This document shows positions 30,194-37,970 of a stretch of 64,000 nt of DNA, in pieces. Position numbers and translations under genes: made by a program. The stretch's first letter is position 1; every line of letters begins with the position of its first letter. Source of the DNA: Streptomyces olindensis (GTDB taxonomy: Bacteria > Actinomycetota > Actinomycetes > Streptomycetales > Streptomycetaceae); assembly GCA_000696115.1 (NCBI GenBank), contig JJOH01000095.1, forward strand, positions 62,001-126,000. The letters are read 5' to 3'. The notes under the pieces were generated by a model. The model searched no databases. It was given only the letters and a program-made list of their open reading frames with translations, and was not told the DNA's origin.

Positions 30194-31426
30194 TTGAACG
30201 GGCGACCGATATCGGGGGCGTCGGTTGGGGGCGGGAAGGGACTGCTCGCGCTGATCCTGGGCGCGCTGCTCCTCGCCGTCACGGCGTGCGGCGGCGGGGG
30301 GACCGGCTCCGGTTCCGGCGCGGGCGGCGGCAAGGGCAAGGACGCGGACACCGCGCAGAGCAAGCAGTCCGAGGCGGTCGTCAGCATCACCCCCAAGGAC
30401 GGCGCCAAGTCCGTCGACACCAGCGGCGCGTTGAAGGTGACCGCCGCTCAGGGCAAGCTGACCGAGGTCGAGGTCAAGGACGGCGAGGGCAGGAGGGTCG
30501 ACGGCGAGATATCCGGCGACGGCGCCACCTGGACGCCGTCCACGCACCTGGCCGCCGCCACCAAGTACACGGTGCACGCGGTCGCCAAGGACTCCGAGGG
30601 TCGCACGGCCGCGGAGGACGCCGGCTTCACGACGCTCACCCCGAAGAACACCTTCATCGGCACCTTCACCCCCGAGGACGGCTCCAAGGTCGGCGTCGGC
30701 ATGCCGTTCTCGATCCGCTTCTCCCGGGGCATCACCAGCCCGGACGACGTCGAGAAGGCCATCCGCATCAGGACGGAACCGGCCGTCGATGTCGAGGGCC
30801 ACTGGTTCGGCAACGACCGCCTCGACTTCCGCCCCGAGAAGTACTGGAAGCCGGGCACCAAGGTGACCGTCGACCTGAACCTCGACGGCGTCGAGGGACG
30901 CCCCGGGGTCTACGGCGAGCAGGACAAGACCATCGACTTCACCATCGGCCGCAACCAGGTCTCCGTCGTCGACGCCAAGAAGCTGACGATGAAGGTCATG
31001 CGCGACGGCAAGGTCTTCAAGACCATCCCGGTCACCACCGGAAAGCCCGGCATGGAGACCTGGAACGGCCAGATGGTCATCAGCGAGATGCTCACGGTGA
31101 CCCGGATGAACGGCGAGACCGTCGGCTACGGCGGCGAGTACGACATCAAGGACGTCCCGCACGCCATCCGCCTGACCACCTCCGGCACGTTCCTGCACGG
31201 CAACTACTGGGCGAGCGGCGCCTTCGGCAACTACAACGCCAGCCACGGCTGCATCGGCCTGCGCGACGTGCGCGGCGGCTGGGACAAGAAGGCGCCGGCC
31301 GCGTGGTTCTTCAACCACTCGATGATCGGCGACGTGGTGATCGTCAAGAACTCCGAGGACCGGATCGTCGACCCGGACAACGGGCTCAACGGCTGGAACA
31401 TGTCGTGGGAGAAGTGGAAGAAGTAA
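30194..31426 (+). CDS. L,D-transpeptidase lipoprotein, tandem paralogue
   Basis: 410 residues from a TTG at 30194, chosen because AGGGGAG lies seven bases upstream; longer in-frame options have none. Lipobox AVTAC gives lipidated Cys32, followed by a Gly/Ser linker, two Ig-like domains and a YkuD domain with HGNYWASG and SHGC (Cys353). The two tandem genes are alike throughout the mature protein but are separated by 155 bp, so each may have its own promoter. Confidence 0.94.
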   Translation: MNGRPISGASVGGGKGLLALILGALLLAVTACGGGGTGSGSGAGGGKGKDADTAQSKQSEAVVSITPKDGAKSVDTSGALKVTAAQGKLTEVEVKDGEGRRVDGEISGDGATWTPSTHLAAATKYTVHAVAKDSEGRTAAEDAGFTTLTPKNTFIGTFTPEDGSKVGVGMPFSIRFSRGITSPDDVEKAIRIRTEPAVDVEGHWFGNDRLDFRPEKYWKPGTKVTVDLNLDGVEGRPGVYGEQDKTIDFTIGRNQVSVVDAKKLTMKVMRDGKVFKTIPVTTGKPGMETWNGQMVISEMLTVTRMNGETVGYGGEYDIKDVPHAIRLTTSGTFLHGNYWASGAFGNYNASHGCIGLRDVRGGWDKKAPAAWFFNHSMIGDVVIVKNSEDRIVDPDNGLNGWNMSWEKWKK

Positions 31427-31446
31427 TTCCGCGCTGCTGACAAGGG

Positions 31447-31477
31447 GGCCCCGGTGTGACGGACCGCACCGGGGTCC
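31447..31477 (+). terminator. Terminator after the second L,D-transpeptidase
   Basis: GGCCCCGGTG pairs with CACCGGGGTCC (one bulged base) over a loop of about 10 bases, starting 20 bases after the stop. Confidence 0.65.
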
Positions 31478-31507
31478 TATCCGTTAGCCCCCGTTAACCT
31501 GCTCCCT

Positions 31508-32275
31508 ATGACCGTCTCTCTCGAAGTCGCTGAAGGCGTCGGCACGCTCCGGCTCGACCGACCGCCCATGAACGCGCTGGACATCGCCACGCAGGACCGG
31601 CTGAAGGAACTCGCCGAGGAGGCCGGGCGCCGCGAGGACGTGCGGGCCGTGGTGGTCTACGGCGGTGAGAAGGTGTTCGCGGCGGGCGCGGACATCAAGG
31701 AGATGCAGGCGATGGACCACACCGCGATGGTCCTGCGCGCCCGCGCCCTGCAGGACTCGTTCACGGCGGTGGCCCGCATCCCCAAGCCGGTCGTCGCGGC
31801 CGTGACGGGCTACGCGCTGGGCGGCGGCTGTGAACTCGCGCTGTGCGCGGACTTCCGCATCGCCGCCGAGAACGCCAAGCTCGGCCAGCCGGAGATCCTG
31901 CTCGGCCTGATCCCCGGCGCGGGCGGCACCCAGCGCCTGGCCCGCCTGGTCGGCCCCTCCAAGGCCAAGGACCTGATCTTCACCGGCCGGATGGTCAAGG
32001 CCGACGAAGCCGAGAGGATCGGCCTGGTCGACCGGGTCGTGCCCGCCGACGAGGTGTACGCGCAGGCGCACGCCTGGGCCGCGAAACTGGCGCAGGGCCC
32101 CGCCCTCGCGCTGCGCGCGGCCAAGGAGGCCGTCGACACCGGCCTGGAGACGGACATCGACACGGGCCTCGCGGTCGAACGGAACTGGTTCGCGGGCCTG
32201 TTCGCCACCGAGGACCGCGAGCGCGGGATGCGCAGCTTCGTGGAGGAGGGGCCGGGCAAGGCGAAGTTCCTGTGA
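31508..32275 (+). CDS. Enoyl-CoA hydratase/isomerase family protein
   Basis: 255 residues, standard crotonase length. CoA-binding oxyanion motif AAGADIKEM (about 58-66), GGGCELALCADFRIA (about 107-121) and QPEILLGLIPGAGGTQRL (about 132-149) carry the two catalytic Glu of true hydratases. It most likely hydrates trans-2-enoyl-CoA in fatty acid or amino acid breakdown. No other beta-oxidation gene is adjacent. It stands between a terminator and a regulator gene, so it appears monocistronic. Confidence 0.93.
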   Translation: MTVSLEVAEGVGTLRLDRPPMNALDIATQDRLKELAEEAGRREDVRAVVVYGGEKVFAAGADIKEMQAMDHTAMVLRARALQDSFTAVARIPKPVVAAVTGYALGGGCELALCADFRIAAENAKLGQPEILLGLIPGAGGTQRLARLVGPSKAKDLIFTGRMVKADEAERIGLVDRVVPADEVYAQAHAWAAKLAQGPALALRAAKEAVDTGLETDIDTGLAVERNWFAGLFATEDRERGMRSFVEEGPGKAKFL

Positions 32276-32340
32276 ACCTTCCTCCGAAGGCTTGCAATTG
32301 ACGCGGTGTCTGATCCGGGTCCCTCGATGGGGCGGTTTAT

Positions 32341-32362
32341 GGCAGCCTTAAGGCAACCTTAA
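32341..32362 (+). repeat. Two tandem 11-bp units upstream of the HATPase regulator
   Basis: GGCAGCCTTAA is followed directly by GGCAACCTTAA. The units are about 30-50 bases upstream of the next start codon in otherwise GC-rich DNA, one helical turn apart, as expected for a cooperative protein-binding site. The binding protein is unknown. Confidence 0.45.
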
Positions 32363-32389
32363 GCGTGGTCGGCCGAGGGAGTCCGTCGA

Positions 32390-33052
32390 TTGCCCCGAAA
32401 GGGGTCGTCCCAGCAGGTCGGAGGGGGTGCGGACGACTCCGAGGTGCCGTTGGCATATGACGGTGGGCCGTCGGTTCACGGGCCGTACCCGGGGGCGTAT
32501 TCCCCGGGAACGGCCCCGTCGCAGGCTCCCGGCGGCCATGATGGGGGCATGGCGGGGCTGGAGGGTATGGAACAGCCGCGGGGAGACGCACATGCGGCCG
32601 CGGCGCGCTGGTCGCCGACCGTCGAGGACGAACACGCGCTGAAGGCGCTGGAGTTGTACGGCAACCCGACGGAGGCAGAGGTCCCACTGCCGTCCCGCCC
32701 CGAGTCCGCGGCCACCGCCAGACGCCTCACCCAGGTCGTGGTCCTGCGCCACTGGGGACTCACCCCCAAGACCACGGAGGACGCCGTCCTGCTCGTCTCC
32801 GAACTGGTCGGCAACGCCGTACGCCACACCGGCGCCCGCGTCTTCGGGCTCCGTCTGCACCGGCGCCGCGGCTGGATCCGCGTCGAGGTCCGCGACCCCT
32901 CCCGGGGCCTGCCCTGCCTGATGCCGGTCCAGGAGCTGGACGTCAGCGGCCGGGGCCTGTTCCTCGTCGACAAGCTGGCGGACCGCTGGGGCGTCGATCT
33001 GCTGCCCCGGGGCAAGACCACGTGGTTCGAGATGCGGGTCACCGACCGCTGA
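32390..33052 (+). CDS. SpoIIAB/RsbW-like ATP-binding regulatory protein
   Basis: 220 residues from TTG 32390 (weak GAGGGAG upstream); ATG 32549 would also leave the domain intact. The first 90 residues are disordered and rich in Gly, Pro and Ala. The rest is an HATPase_c_2 domain with N box LLVSELVGNAVRHTG and G1 box VSGRGLFLVDKLAD. Streptomyces carry dozens of these, acting as anti-sigma factors or partners of anti-anti-sigma proteins, usually unlinked from their targets. No sigma factor or antagonist is next to it. Confidence 0.88.
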   Translation: MPRKGSSQQVGGGADDSEVPLAYDGGPSVHGPYPGAYSPGTAPSQAPGGHDGGMAGLEGMEQPRGDAHAAAARWSPTVEDEHALKALELYGNPTEAEVPLPSRPESAATARRLTQVVVLRHWGLTPKTTEDAVLLVSELVGNAVRHTGARVFGLRLHRRRGWIRVEVRDPSRGLPCLMPVQELDVSGRGLFLVDKLADRWGVDLLPRGKTTWFEMRVTDR

Positions 33053-33102
33053 GGGGCTCACCCGGCCGCCGATCGGGCGAATAGCCGGATTCCGGTTGCG
33101 GC

Positions 33103-33118
33103 GCACCTTAAATGGTGC
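33103..33118 (+). promoter_or_regulatory. Palindrome directly before the beta-propeller lipoprotein start
   Basis: GCACC and GGTGC flank TTAAAT and end one base before the ATG. This suggests a repressor site, or a leaderless promoter with its -10 in the A/T-rich centre. No ribosome binding site is visible before this ATG. Confidence 0.4.
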
Positions 33119-33119
33119 A

Positions 33120-34298
33120 ATGCGCCGTCACCTCCTCAAGAGCACCCTCGTCGCGGGTGCCGCCCTCGCCGTCCTCGCCGCCTGTGGCACCCAGAGCGGG
33201 GAACGGACCTCCCAGGCGCACGGCACCAAGGCCGCCGTGCCCGCCCCGCCCGAGAAGAAGCCCGTCGAGGGCCTGCCCGGCATGCCGCCCGTCCTCGACC
33301 CCGAGGACGTGTACGCGGCCGACCGCCCGAACAAGCTGTCCCCCGTGGTGAAGGACTTCCCGTCCCGGGTCTACGTCCCCAACACCGAGTCCGACACGGT
33401 CTCCGTCATCGACCCGAAGACCTACGAGATCATCGAGACGATCCCCGTGGGCCGGCAGCCCCAGCACGTGGTGCCCTCCTGGGACCTGAAGACGCTCTGG
33501 GTCAACAACAACCGCGGCCACACCCTCACCCCGATCGACCCGAAGACCGGCAAGGCGGGCAAGGAGGTCGAGGTCCACGACCCGTACAACCTCTACTTCA
33601 CGCCCAACGGCAGGTACGCCGTCGTCATGGCCTCCCTCGACCGGGAACTCGTCTTCCGCGACCCGCACACCATGGAGCGCAAGAAGACCGTCCCCGTCTC
33701 CTGCTACGGCGTCAACCACGCCGACTTCTCCCTCGACGGCCGCTACTTCATCGTCTCCTGCGAGTTCAGCGGCGAGCTGCTCAAGGTCGACACCGAGAAG
33801 ATGAAGGTCGTCGGCCAGCAGCGGCTGCCGTTCGAGGGCGCCATGCCGCAGGACGTGAAGGTCTCGCCCGACGGCAAGAAGTTCTACATCGCCGACATGA
33901 TGGCCCACGGCATGTGGGTCCTGGACGGCGACACCTTCGCCGAGCCCACCCTGCTGCCCACCGGCAAGGGCTGCCACGGCCTCTACGTCAGCCGCGACTC
34001 CCGCGAGATGTACGTGTCCAACCGCGGCGAGGGCACCATCTCCGTCTTCGACTTCACCCAGGACAAGCTGACCAAGAAGTGGCAGCTGCCCGACGGCGGC
34101 AGCCCCGACATGGGCGGCGTCTCGGCCGACGGCAAGGTGCTCTGGCTCTCCGGCCGCTACGACGCCGAGGTGTACGCCATCGACACCCGCACCGGCACCC
34201 AGCTCGCCCGCATCCCCGTCGGCAGCGGCCCGCACGGCCTCGCGGTCTACCCGCAGCCCGGCCGCTACTCCCTCGGCCACACGGGCATCTTCCGCTGA
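33120..34298 (+). CDS. YncE-like beta-propeller lipoprotein
   Basis: 392 residues. Signal peptide with lipobox LAVLAAC gives lipidated Cys22. The mature part is built of YVTN-type beta-propeller repeats: VYVPNTESDTVSVIDPKT, LWVNNNRGHTLTPIDPKT, FYIADMMAHGMWVLDGDT, MYVSNRGEGTISVFDFT and LWLSGRYDAEVYAIDT. It probably folds as a seven-bladed propeller on the outer face of the membrane. Proteins of this type bind ligands or other proteins. No enzymatic residues are recognised. Confidence 0.88.
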   Translation: MRRHLLKSTLVAGAALAVLAACGTQSGERTSQAHGTKAAVPAPPEKKPVEGLPGMPPVLDPEDVYAADRPNKLSPVVKDFPSRVYVPNTESDTVSVIDPKTYEIIETIPVGRQPQHVVPSWDLKTLWVNNNRGHTLTPIDPKTGKAGKEVEVHDPYNLYFTPNGRYAVVMASLDRELVFRDPHTMERKKTVPVSCYGVNHADFSLDGRYFIVSCEFSGELLKVDTEKMKVVGQQRLPFEGAMPQDVKVSPDGKKFYIADMMAHGMWVLDGDTFAEPTLLPTGKGCHGLYVSRDSREMYVSNRGEGTISVFDFTQDKLTKKWQLPDGGSPDMGGVSADGKVLWLSGRYDAEVYAIDTRTGTQLARIPVGSGPHGLAVYPQPGRYSLGHTGIFR

Positions 34299-34326
34299 CG
34301 CCCATCCGCCGTCCACACGGCAGCGG

Positions 34327-34332
34327 TTGACA
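34327..34332 (+). promoter_or_regulatory. Consensus -35 box upstream of the ScARP-like gene
   Basis: A perfect TTGACA, rare in this GC-rich DNA, lies 59 bases before the ATG. A -10 at normal spacing would fall near 34348-34355 (GAGGGTCC region), which is a poor match. Confidence 0.35.
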
Positions 34333-34375
34333 CGCCCCTGATCGGGTGAGGGTCCCGGCCCGCCGCAGCGGAACC

Positions 34376-34398
34376 GTGATCGTGCCGTGCATGATCAC
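34376..34398 (+). promoter_or_regulatory. 23-bp near-perfect palindrome across the ScARP-like start codon
   Basis: Left arm GTGATCGTGC and right arm GCATGATCAC are complementary at nine of ten positions, with a 3-base centre. The right arm contains the ATG at 34391. A protein bound here would block early transcription, and in RNA the same repeat would hide the start codon. Confidence 0.55.
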
Positions 34399-34996
34399 TC
34401 TTCGTCTGCGGCGGCGCACCACCGCCGCCGCCCTCTGCCTGACGGCCGTCCTCACGACCACGGCCGCCGCGCCCGCCCAGGCGCCCGCCAAGCCCGCCGC
34501 CCCCGCACCGGCCGCCTGTCCCGTCCAGTTCGACGACGAGATCAAGGCCGCCGCCGACCGCCGTGTCGACGTCGACCGCATCACCCCCGACCCGTCCTGG
34601 CGCACCACGTGCGGCACGCTCTACCGCGCCGACGGCCGCGGCCCGTCCGTCGTCTTCGAGCAGGGCTTCCACCCCAAGGACGTCGTCAACGGCCAGTACG
34701 ACCTGGAGAAGTACGTCCTGGTCAACCAGCCGTCCCCGTACGTGTCCACGACGTACGACCACGACCTCTACAAGAAGTGGAAGTCCGGCTACAACTACTA
34801 CGTCGACGCCCCGGGCGGCATCGACGTCAACAAGACCATCGGCGACACCCACAAGTGGGCCGACCAGCAGGAGGTCGCCTTCCCCGGCGGCATCGCCCGG
34901 CAGTACATCATCGGCGTCTGCCCGGTGGACAAGCAGACCAAGACGGAGATCATGAGCGAGTGCGAGAGCAACCCGCACTACGAGCCGTGGCACTGA
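34391..34996 (+). CDS. Secreted guanine-specific mono-ADP-ribosyltransferase (ScARP/Scabin family)
   Basis: 201 residues with a signal peptide (about 1-32). The mature protein carries the R-S-E class signature: Arg79 in LYRADGR, Ser119-Thr-Thr in PYVSTTYD and Gln159-x-Glu161 in ADQQEVAFPGG. Four Cys (43, 74, 177, 191) can form two disulfides. This matches the pierisin-like group typified by S. coelicolor SCO5461 (ScARP) and S. scabies Scabin, which transfer ADP-ribose from NAD to guanine in nucleosides or DNA. Loss of SCO5461 is reported to alter differentiation and antibiotic production. No immunity gene is obvious. Its 3' end overlaps the opposing acetyltransferase gene by 47 bp. Confidence 0.9.
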   Translation: MITLRLRRRTTAAALCLTAVLTTTAAAPAQAPAKPAAPAPAACPVQFDDEIKAAADRRVDVDRITPDPSWRTTCGTLYRADGRGPSVVFEQGFHPKDVVNGQYDLEKYVLVNQPSPYVSTTYDHDLYKKWKSGYNYYVDAPGGIDVNKTIGDTHKWADQQEVAFPGGIARQYIIGVCPVDKQTKTEIMSECESNPHYEPWH

Positions 34997-35621
34997 GCAG
35001 CACCTCCGAGCCCACGGGCCGGTAGCCGGCCGCCTGGAACGCCCGCAGCCCACGGGCGTTCCCGGCGGCCACCTGGGCCCACACGGCCGCCCCGTCGACC
35101 AGGTGCCGCGCCGACTGCAGCAGCCGCCGCCCCAGCCCTCGGTGCCGCGCCCCCTCGTCGACCTCGACCGCGACCTCCCACCGGCCGGCCGGCCCGCGGC
35201 CCAGGACGAGCACCCCGCCGTCCGCCGTCCACGCCCGCACGTCGTCCCGCCGTCCCCGGGCGGAGCGCACCCGCGGATGCGTCGAGCCGTCGGTCTCCGT
35301 CAGCCGGAGCGGCGGTTCCCCGGGCAGCGCGGCGCCGGTCAGCAGCACGTCGATCGTGTCGGACGTACGCCCCGTCCGGTCCATGAGGGCCGTCAGGAAG
35401 CGGGCGTTCATCGTGGCCGCGAGCCGGTCGCAGTCGGTGCGGGCCAGCGTCCGGCGCACCCAGTCCGGATCCTCGTCCGTGAAGACCACCGAGTGGGCCG
35501 TGAAGGCGAGGACCCCCGTGTCCCGCGGCGAGGGCTGCGGCACGATCGTCGTACCGCCGTCGGCCGGTGGGAACACGCCCCGCTCCGCCGCGTCGAGAAT
35601 GTCCCGCAGGGTGTCCGCCAC
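34950..35621 (-). CDS. GNAT family N-acetyltransferase
   Basis: 223 residues from GTG 35621 after a strong AAGGAGGGG site. The C-terminal half has GNAT strand/loop features: WEVAVEVDEGARHRGLGRRLLQSARHL (acetyl-CoA pyrophosphate loop RHRGLG) and AAGNARGLRAFQAAGYRPVGSEVLL. The N-terminal 120 residues form a separate region with a conserved look (LAFTAHSVVFTDEDPDWV) that I cannot name. It diverges from the MerR gene (49-bp gap) and converges on the ScARP-like gene with 47 bp of overlap. Substrate unknown. Confidence 0.85.
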   Translation of the reverse strand: MADTLRDILDAAERGVFPPADGGTTIVPQPSPRDTGVLAFTAHSVVFTDEDPDWVRRTLARTDCDRLAATMNARFLTALMDRTGRTSDTIDVLLTGAALPGEPPLRLTETDGSTHPRVRSARGRRDDVRAWTADGGVLVLGRGPAGRWEVAVEVDEGARHRGLGRRLLQSARHLVDGAAVWAQVAAGNARGLRAFQAAGYRPVGSEVLLSATARSAGCSRTRS

Positions 35622-35632
35622 CGGTCCCCTCC

Positions 35633-35663
35633 TTGAGTCTCCACCCGCTGGAAGGTCCAGACT
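35633..35663 (+). promoter_or_regulatory. MerR-type promoter/operator (19-bp spacer), leaderless
   Basis: TTGAGT and CAGACT are separated by exactly 19 bp, the long spacer typical of promoters activated by MerR proteins. The spacer carries a dyad, GAGTCTCCA against TGGAAGGTC, like known drug-responsive MerR sites. Transcription would begin about 7 bases after 35663, that is at the ATG at 35671, and no ribosome binding site precedes that ATG. A leaderless autoregulated transcript is implied. The site also covers the start side of the divergent acetyltransferase gene. Confidence 0.7.
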
Positions 35664-35670
35664 CGCAGAC

Positions 35671-36585
35671 ATGACCGACGACGGCAGCGGACTGCTCACC
35701 ATCGGCGCACTGGCCCGGGCCACCGGACTGACCGTACGCACCATCCGCTACTGGTCCGACGAGGGCGCCCTGCCCCCGGTGGCCCGGTCCGAAGGCGGCT
35801 ACCGGCTGTACGACGCCGCCTCCGTGGCCCGCCTGGAGCTGATCCGGACCCTGCGCGAGCTCGGCCTCGGACTGGCGGACGTCCGCCGGGTGCTGGCCGG
35901 CGAGACGACGGTGGCGCAGGTGGCGGCGGCCCACGTGGTCGCGCTGGACGCGCAGATCCGGTCCCTGAAGGTGACGCGCGCGGTGCTGTCGACGGTCGCG
36001 CAGCGGGGTTCCGACGCGGAGGAGATGACTCTGGTGAACAGACTGGCACGGCTGTCGGCGGCCGAGCGGCGGCGGATCCTGGAGGAGTTCGTGGACGAGG
36101 TGTTCCACGGGCTGGACACGGCGGACCCGGAGATCCGCGCACGCATGCGGAACACCGCCGCCGACCTGCCCGAGGAGCCCACGCCCGAGCAGGTGGACGC
36201 CTGGCTGGAGCTGGCCGAGATGCTCCAGGACCCGGACTTCCGGGCCGAGATGCGCAAGGTCGCCGAGTTCAACGCGGCGGACCACGGCCACACCACGCCC
36301 CCCGGGGCCTCCCTGTGGTTCTCCCGCCGGCTCGTCCAGCTGGGAGCCGCGGCCCGCGAGCGCGGCATCGCCCCCGACGCGCCGGAGGCGGCCGGGGTGC
36401 TGCGCGAGCTGCTGGGCGACGCCGACCCCGCGACCGTGCTCGACCGGCTGCGGTCGCACGCCACCGACCGGGTCGCCCGTTACCGCGAGTTGCTGGCCGT
36501 CGTGAAGGGGACCGGGCCCGAGGCGGCGTACCGCGAGGAGTTCGCCTGGGTGGTCGCCGCGCTGGAGGCTCGGGCGGGCGGCTAA
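35671..36585 (+). CDS. MerR family transcriptional regulator
   Basis: 304 residues. Winged-helix DNA-binding domain at residues 8-75 (LTIGALARATGLTVRTIRYWSDEGALPPVARSEGGYRLYD read in pieces), followed by a dimerisation helix near 95-125. The long C-terminal region (about 130-300) is helical, with no recognised ligand-binding domain. It likely activates its own promoter and perhaps the divergent acetyltransferase. Lack of paired Cys argues against a metal sensor; a small-molecule ligand is more likely. Confidence 0.92.
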   Translation: MTDDGSGLLTIGALARATGLTVRTIRYWSDEGALPPVARSEGGYRLYDAASVARLELIRTLRELGLGLADVRRVLAGETTVAQVAAAHVVALDAQIRSLKVTRAVLSTVAQRGSDAEEMTLVNRLARLSAAERRRILEEFVDEVFHGLDTADPEIRARMRNTAADLPEEPTPEQVDAWLELAEMLQDPDFRAEMRKVAEFNAADHGHTTPPGASLWFSRRLVQLGAAARERGIAPDAPEAAGVLRELLGDADPATVLDRLRSHATDRVARYRELLAVVKGTGPEAAYREEFAWVVAALEARAGG

Positions 36586-36633
36586 TCTGACCTGCGTCAG
36601 TACGACGTACAGCACGAGATGAGGGGCGGATCG

Positions 36634-36846
36634 GTGGCGGACATCGAGGAAGCACGCAAGCAGTTCGAGCGGATCGATACGGACGGTGACGGATTCATCA
36701 CCGCTGCCGAGTTCAAGACCGCCCTGGCCCGGTCGGGCGACTGGAACGTCACCGAGTCGGTCGCCGAGGTCGTCATCAAGACCCGCGACCTCGACGGCGA
36801 CAAGAAGCTGAGCTTCGACGAGTTCTGGTCCTACCTGAACAAGTAG
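36634..36846 (+). CDS. Small EF-hand calcium-binding protein
   Basis: 70 residues from GTG 36634 with GAGGGGCGG upstream. Two canonical 12-residue calcium loops: Asp15-Glu26 (DTDGDGFITAAE) and Asp52-Glu63 (DLDGDKKLSFDE). It is a single EF-hand pair like the calcium-binding proteins described in Streptomyces. Cytoplasmic, with no signal peptide. It is flanked by a terminator and appears monocistronic. Confidence 0.93.
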   Translation: MADIEEARKQFERIDTDGDGFITAAEFKTALARSGDWNVTESVAEVVIKTRDLDGDKKLSFDEFWSYLNK

Positions 36847-36874
36847 TCGCCCGACGCGCCCGCGGGTGAGCGAA

Positions 36875-36903
36875 GGGGCCCGGTCCCGCACGGACCGGGC
36901 CCC
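36875..36903. terminator. Bidirectional terminator
   Basis: A perfect 12-bp stem (GGGGCCCGGTCC and GGACCGGGCCCC) with a 5-base loop stands between the EF-hand gene and the converging ABC ATPase remnant. Confidence 0.88.
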
Positions 36904-36906
36904 TCG

Positions 36907-37470
36907 TCACGCCCGGCGTGCCGCGCGCACACTCCACCGGCCCTCGCGCAGCAGCAGGGCGTGCGTGGTGTGCGCCGGCAGCTCTTCCAGATGGTGCGTG
37001 ACCAGGACCGTCGCCAGCCACGGATGCCCCCGGCCCAGCTCCTCCAGCGCGCCGATCAGCTGCTCCCGGCCCGGCAGGTCCAGGCCGGTCGCCGGCTCGT
37101 CCAGGAGCAGCAGCCTGGGTTGCGGCATCAGGGCCCGGGCGATCAGGGTCCGGCCGCGCTGTCCCTGGGAGAGCGTGGGCCAGCGCGCCGCACGGTGCCC
37201 GGCCAGCCCCAGCGTCGCCATCAAACGCTCGGCCCGTTCGGCCTGCTCGGGCGTCGGCCGCCACCGGGGCAGCGGCTCCACCGAGTTGGTCAGTGCCCCA
37301 CGTGTGCCCGCAACTCCCGCAGGTCGACCCGGCCCAGCCGATGACCCAGCACCTCCACGCCGCCCCGGGTGGGGTGGAGCAGCGCGCCCAGCAGCCGGAG
37401 CAGCGTGGACTTGCCCGCGCCGTTGGGCCCGAGCAGCGCCCAGTGCTCCACGGCCCGGACGGTCAGGCCG
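36907..37470 (-). pseudogene. Decayed ABC transporter ATPase gene (5' truncated, internal frameshifting deletion)
   Basis: Two frames are needed to read it. The first part has ALLGPNGAGKSTLLRLLGALLHPTRGG (Walker A) and ends at a stop after RELRAHVGH near 37290. The second part resumes with LTNSVEPLPRW in another frame and carries the signature LSQGQRGRTLIARAL and Walker B RLLLLDEPATGLDLPG. From family knowledge about 20 residues around the Q-loop are missing at the break. The first 25-30 residues are also gone at the 37470 edge. The C-terminus jumps from ALLLREG to RWSVRAA, probably an in-frame loss of about 25 residues. A working ATPase is not possible. The family resembles stand-alone ATPases of unknown partner in Streptomyces. 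Confidence 0.85.
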
Positions 37471-37481
37471 CCGTGACCGAC

Positions 37482-37892
37482 GTCTACGAGGTCCGCATGG
37501 CGGTGGAGGTGCACGCGGCCCGGCTGGCGGCCCGCCGCCGCACACCGGAGGACGTCACGGCACTGTGGGCGGCACTCGACGCCCGCCGGGCCGCCACCCC
37601 CGCCGATGACGCCGACTTCGTCGACGCGGACATCGCCTTCCACGCCGCCGTGGTCGCCGCCGCCCACAACCCCGTGCTCGCCGACCTGTTCACCGAGTTC
37701 CCGCCCGTTCTGCGCGAGGGGCTGATCGAGCTGCTGACCCTGACGGGCCTGCGCGTCCACGACCCGAGCACCGGCGACGCGGCCCACGAGGCGCTGGTCC
37801 GTGCGGTGGCGCGGGGGGACGCGGAGGGCGCGGCCGAGGTGCTGCGCGAGGAGCTGGAGGACCCGTTCGCGCCCGCCCGGGACCCGGAATAG
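37482..37892 (+). pseudogene. Remnant of a GntR-family regulator (FCD ligand domain only)
   Basis: The frame encodes a good FCD domain: YEVRMAVEVHAARLAARRR, DADFVDADIAFHAAVVAAAHNPVLADLFTEF, then GDAAHEALVRAVARGDAEGAAEVL, with metal-binding Asp/His positions. The GntR winged helix that should precede it (about 70 residues) is absent; upstream sequence in this frame is antisense of the ABC remnant. The gene was therefore cut by the same deletion that removed the start of the ABC gene. No plausible start codon with a ribosome binding site lies at the border. Confidence 0.8.
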
Positions 37893-37970
37893 CCCGTCCG
37901 CCCCGGAGGTTGCTCTGGTCACGAAGGCTTCGCGAGGCGCTGTCCACATCGTGAAGGGTGAGGCGAGGAC

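Noticed and set aside
36907..37545. Reading the ABC ATPase remnant as a functional protein
   Set aside because: The frame containing the signature and Walker B lacks Walker A, which lies in another frame ended by a stop at about 37290.
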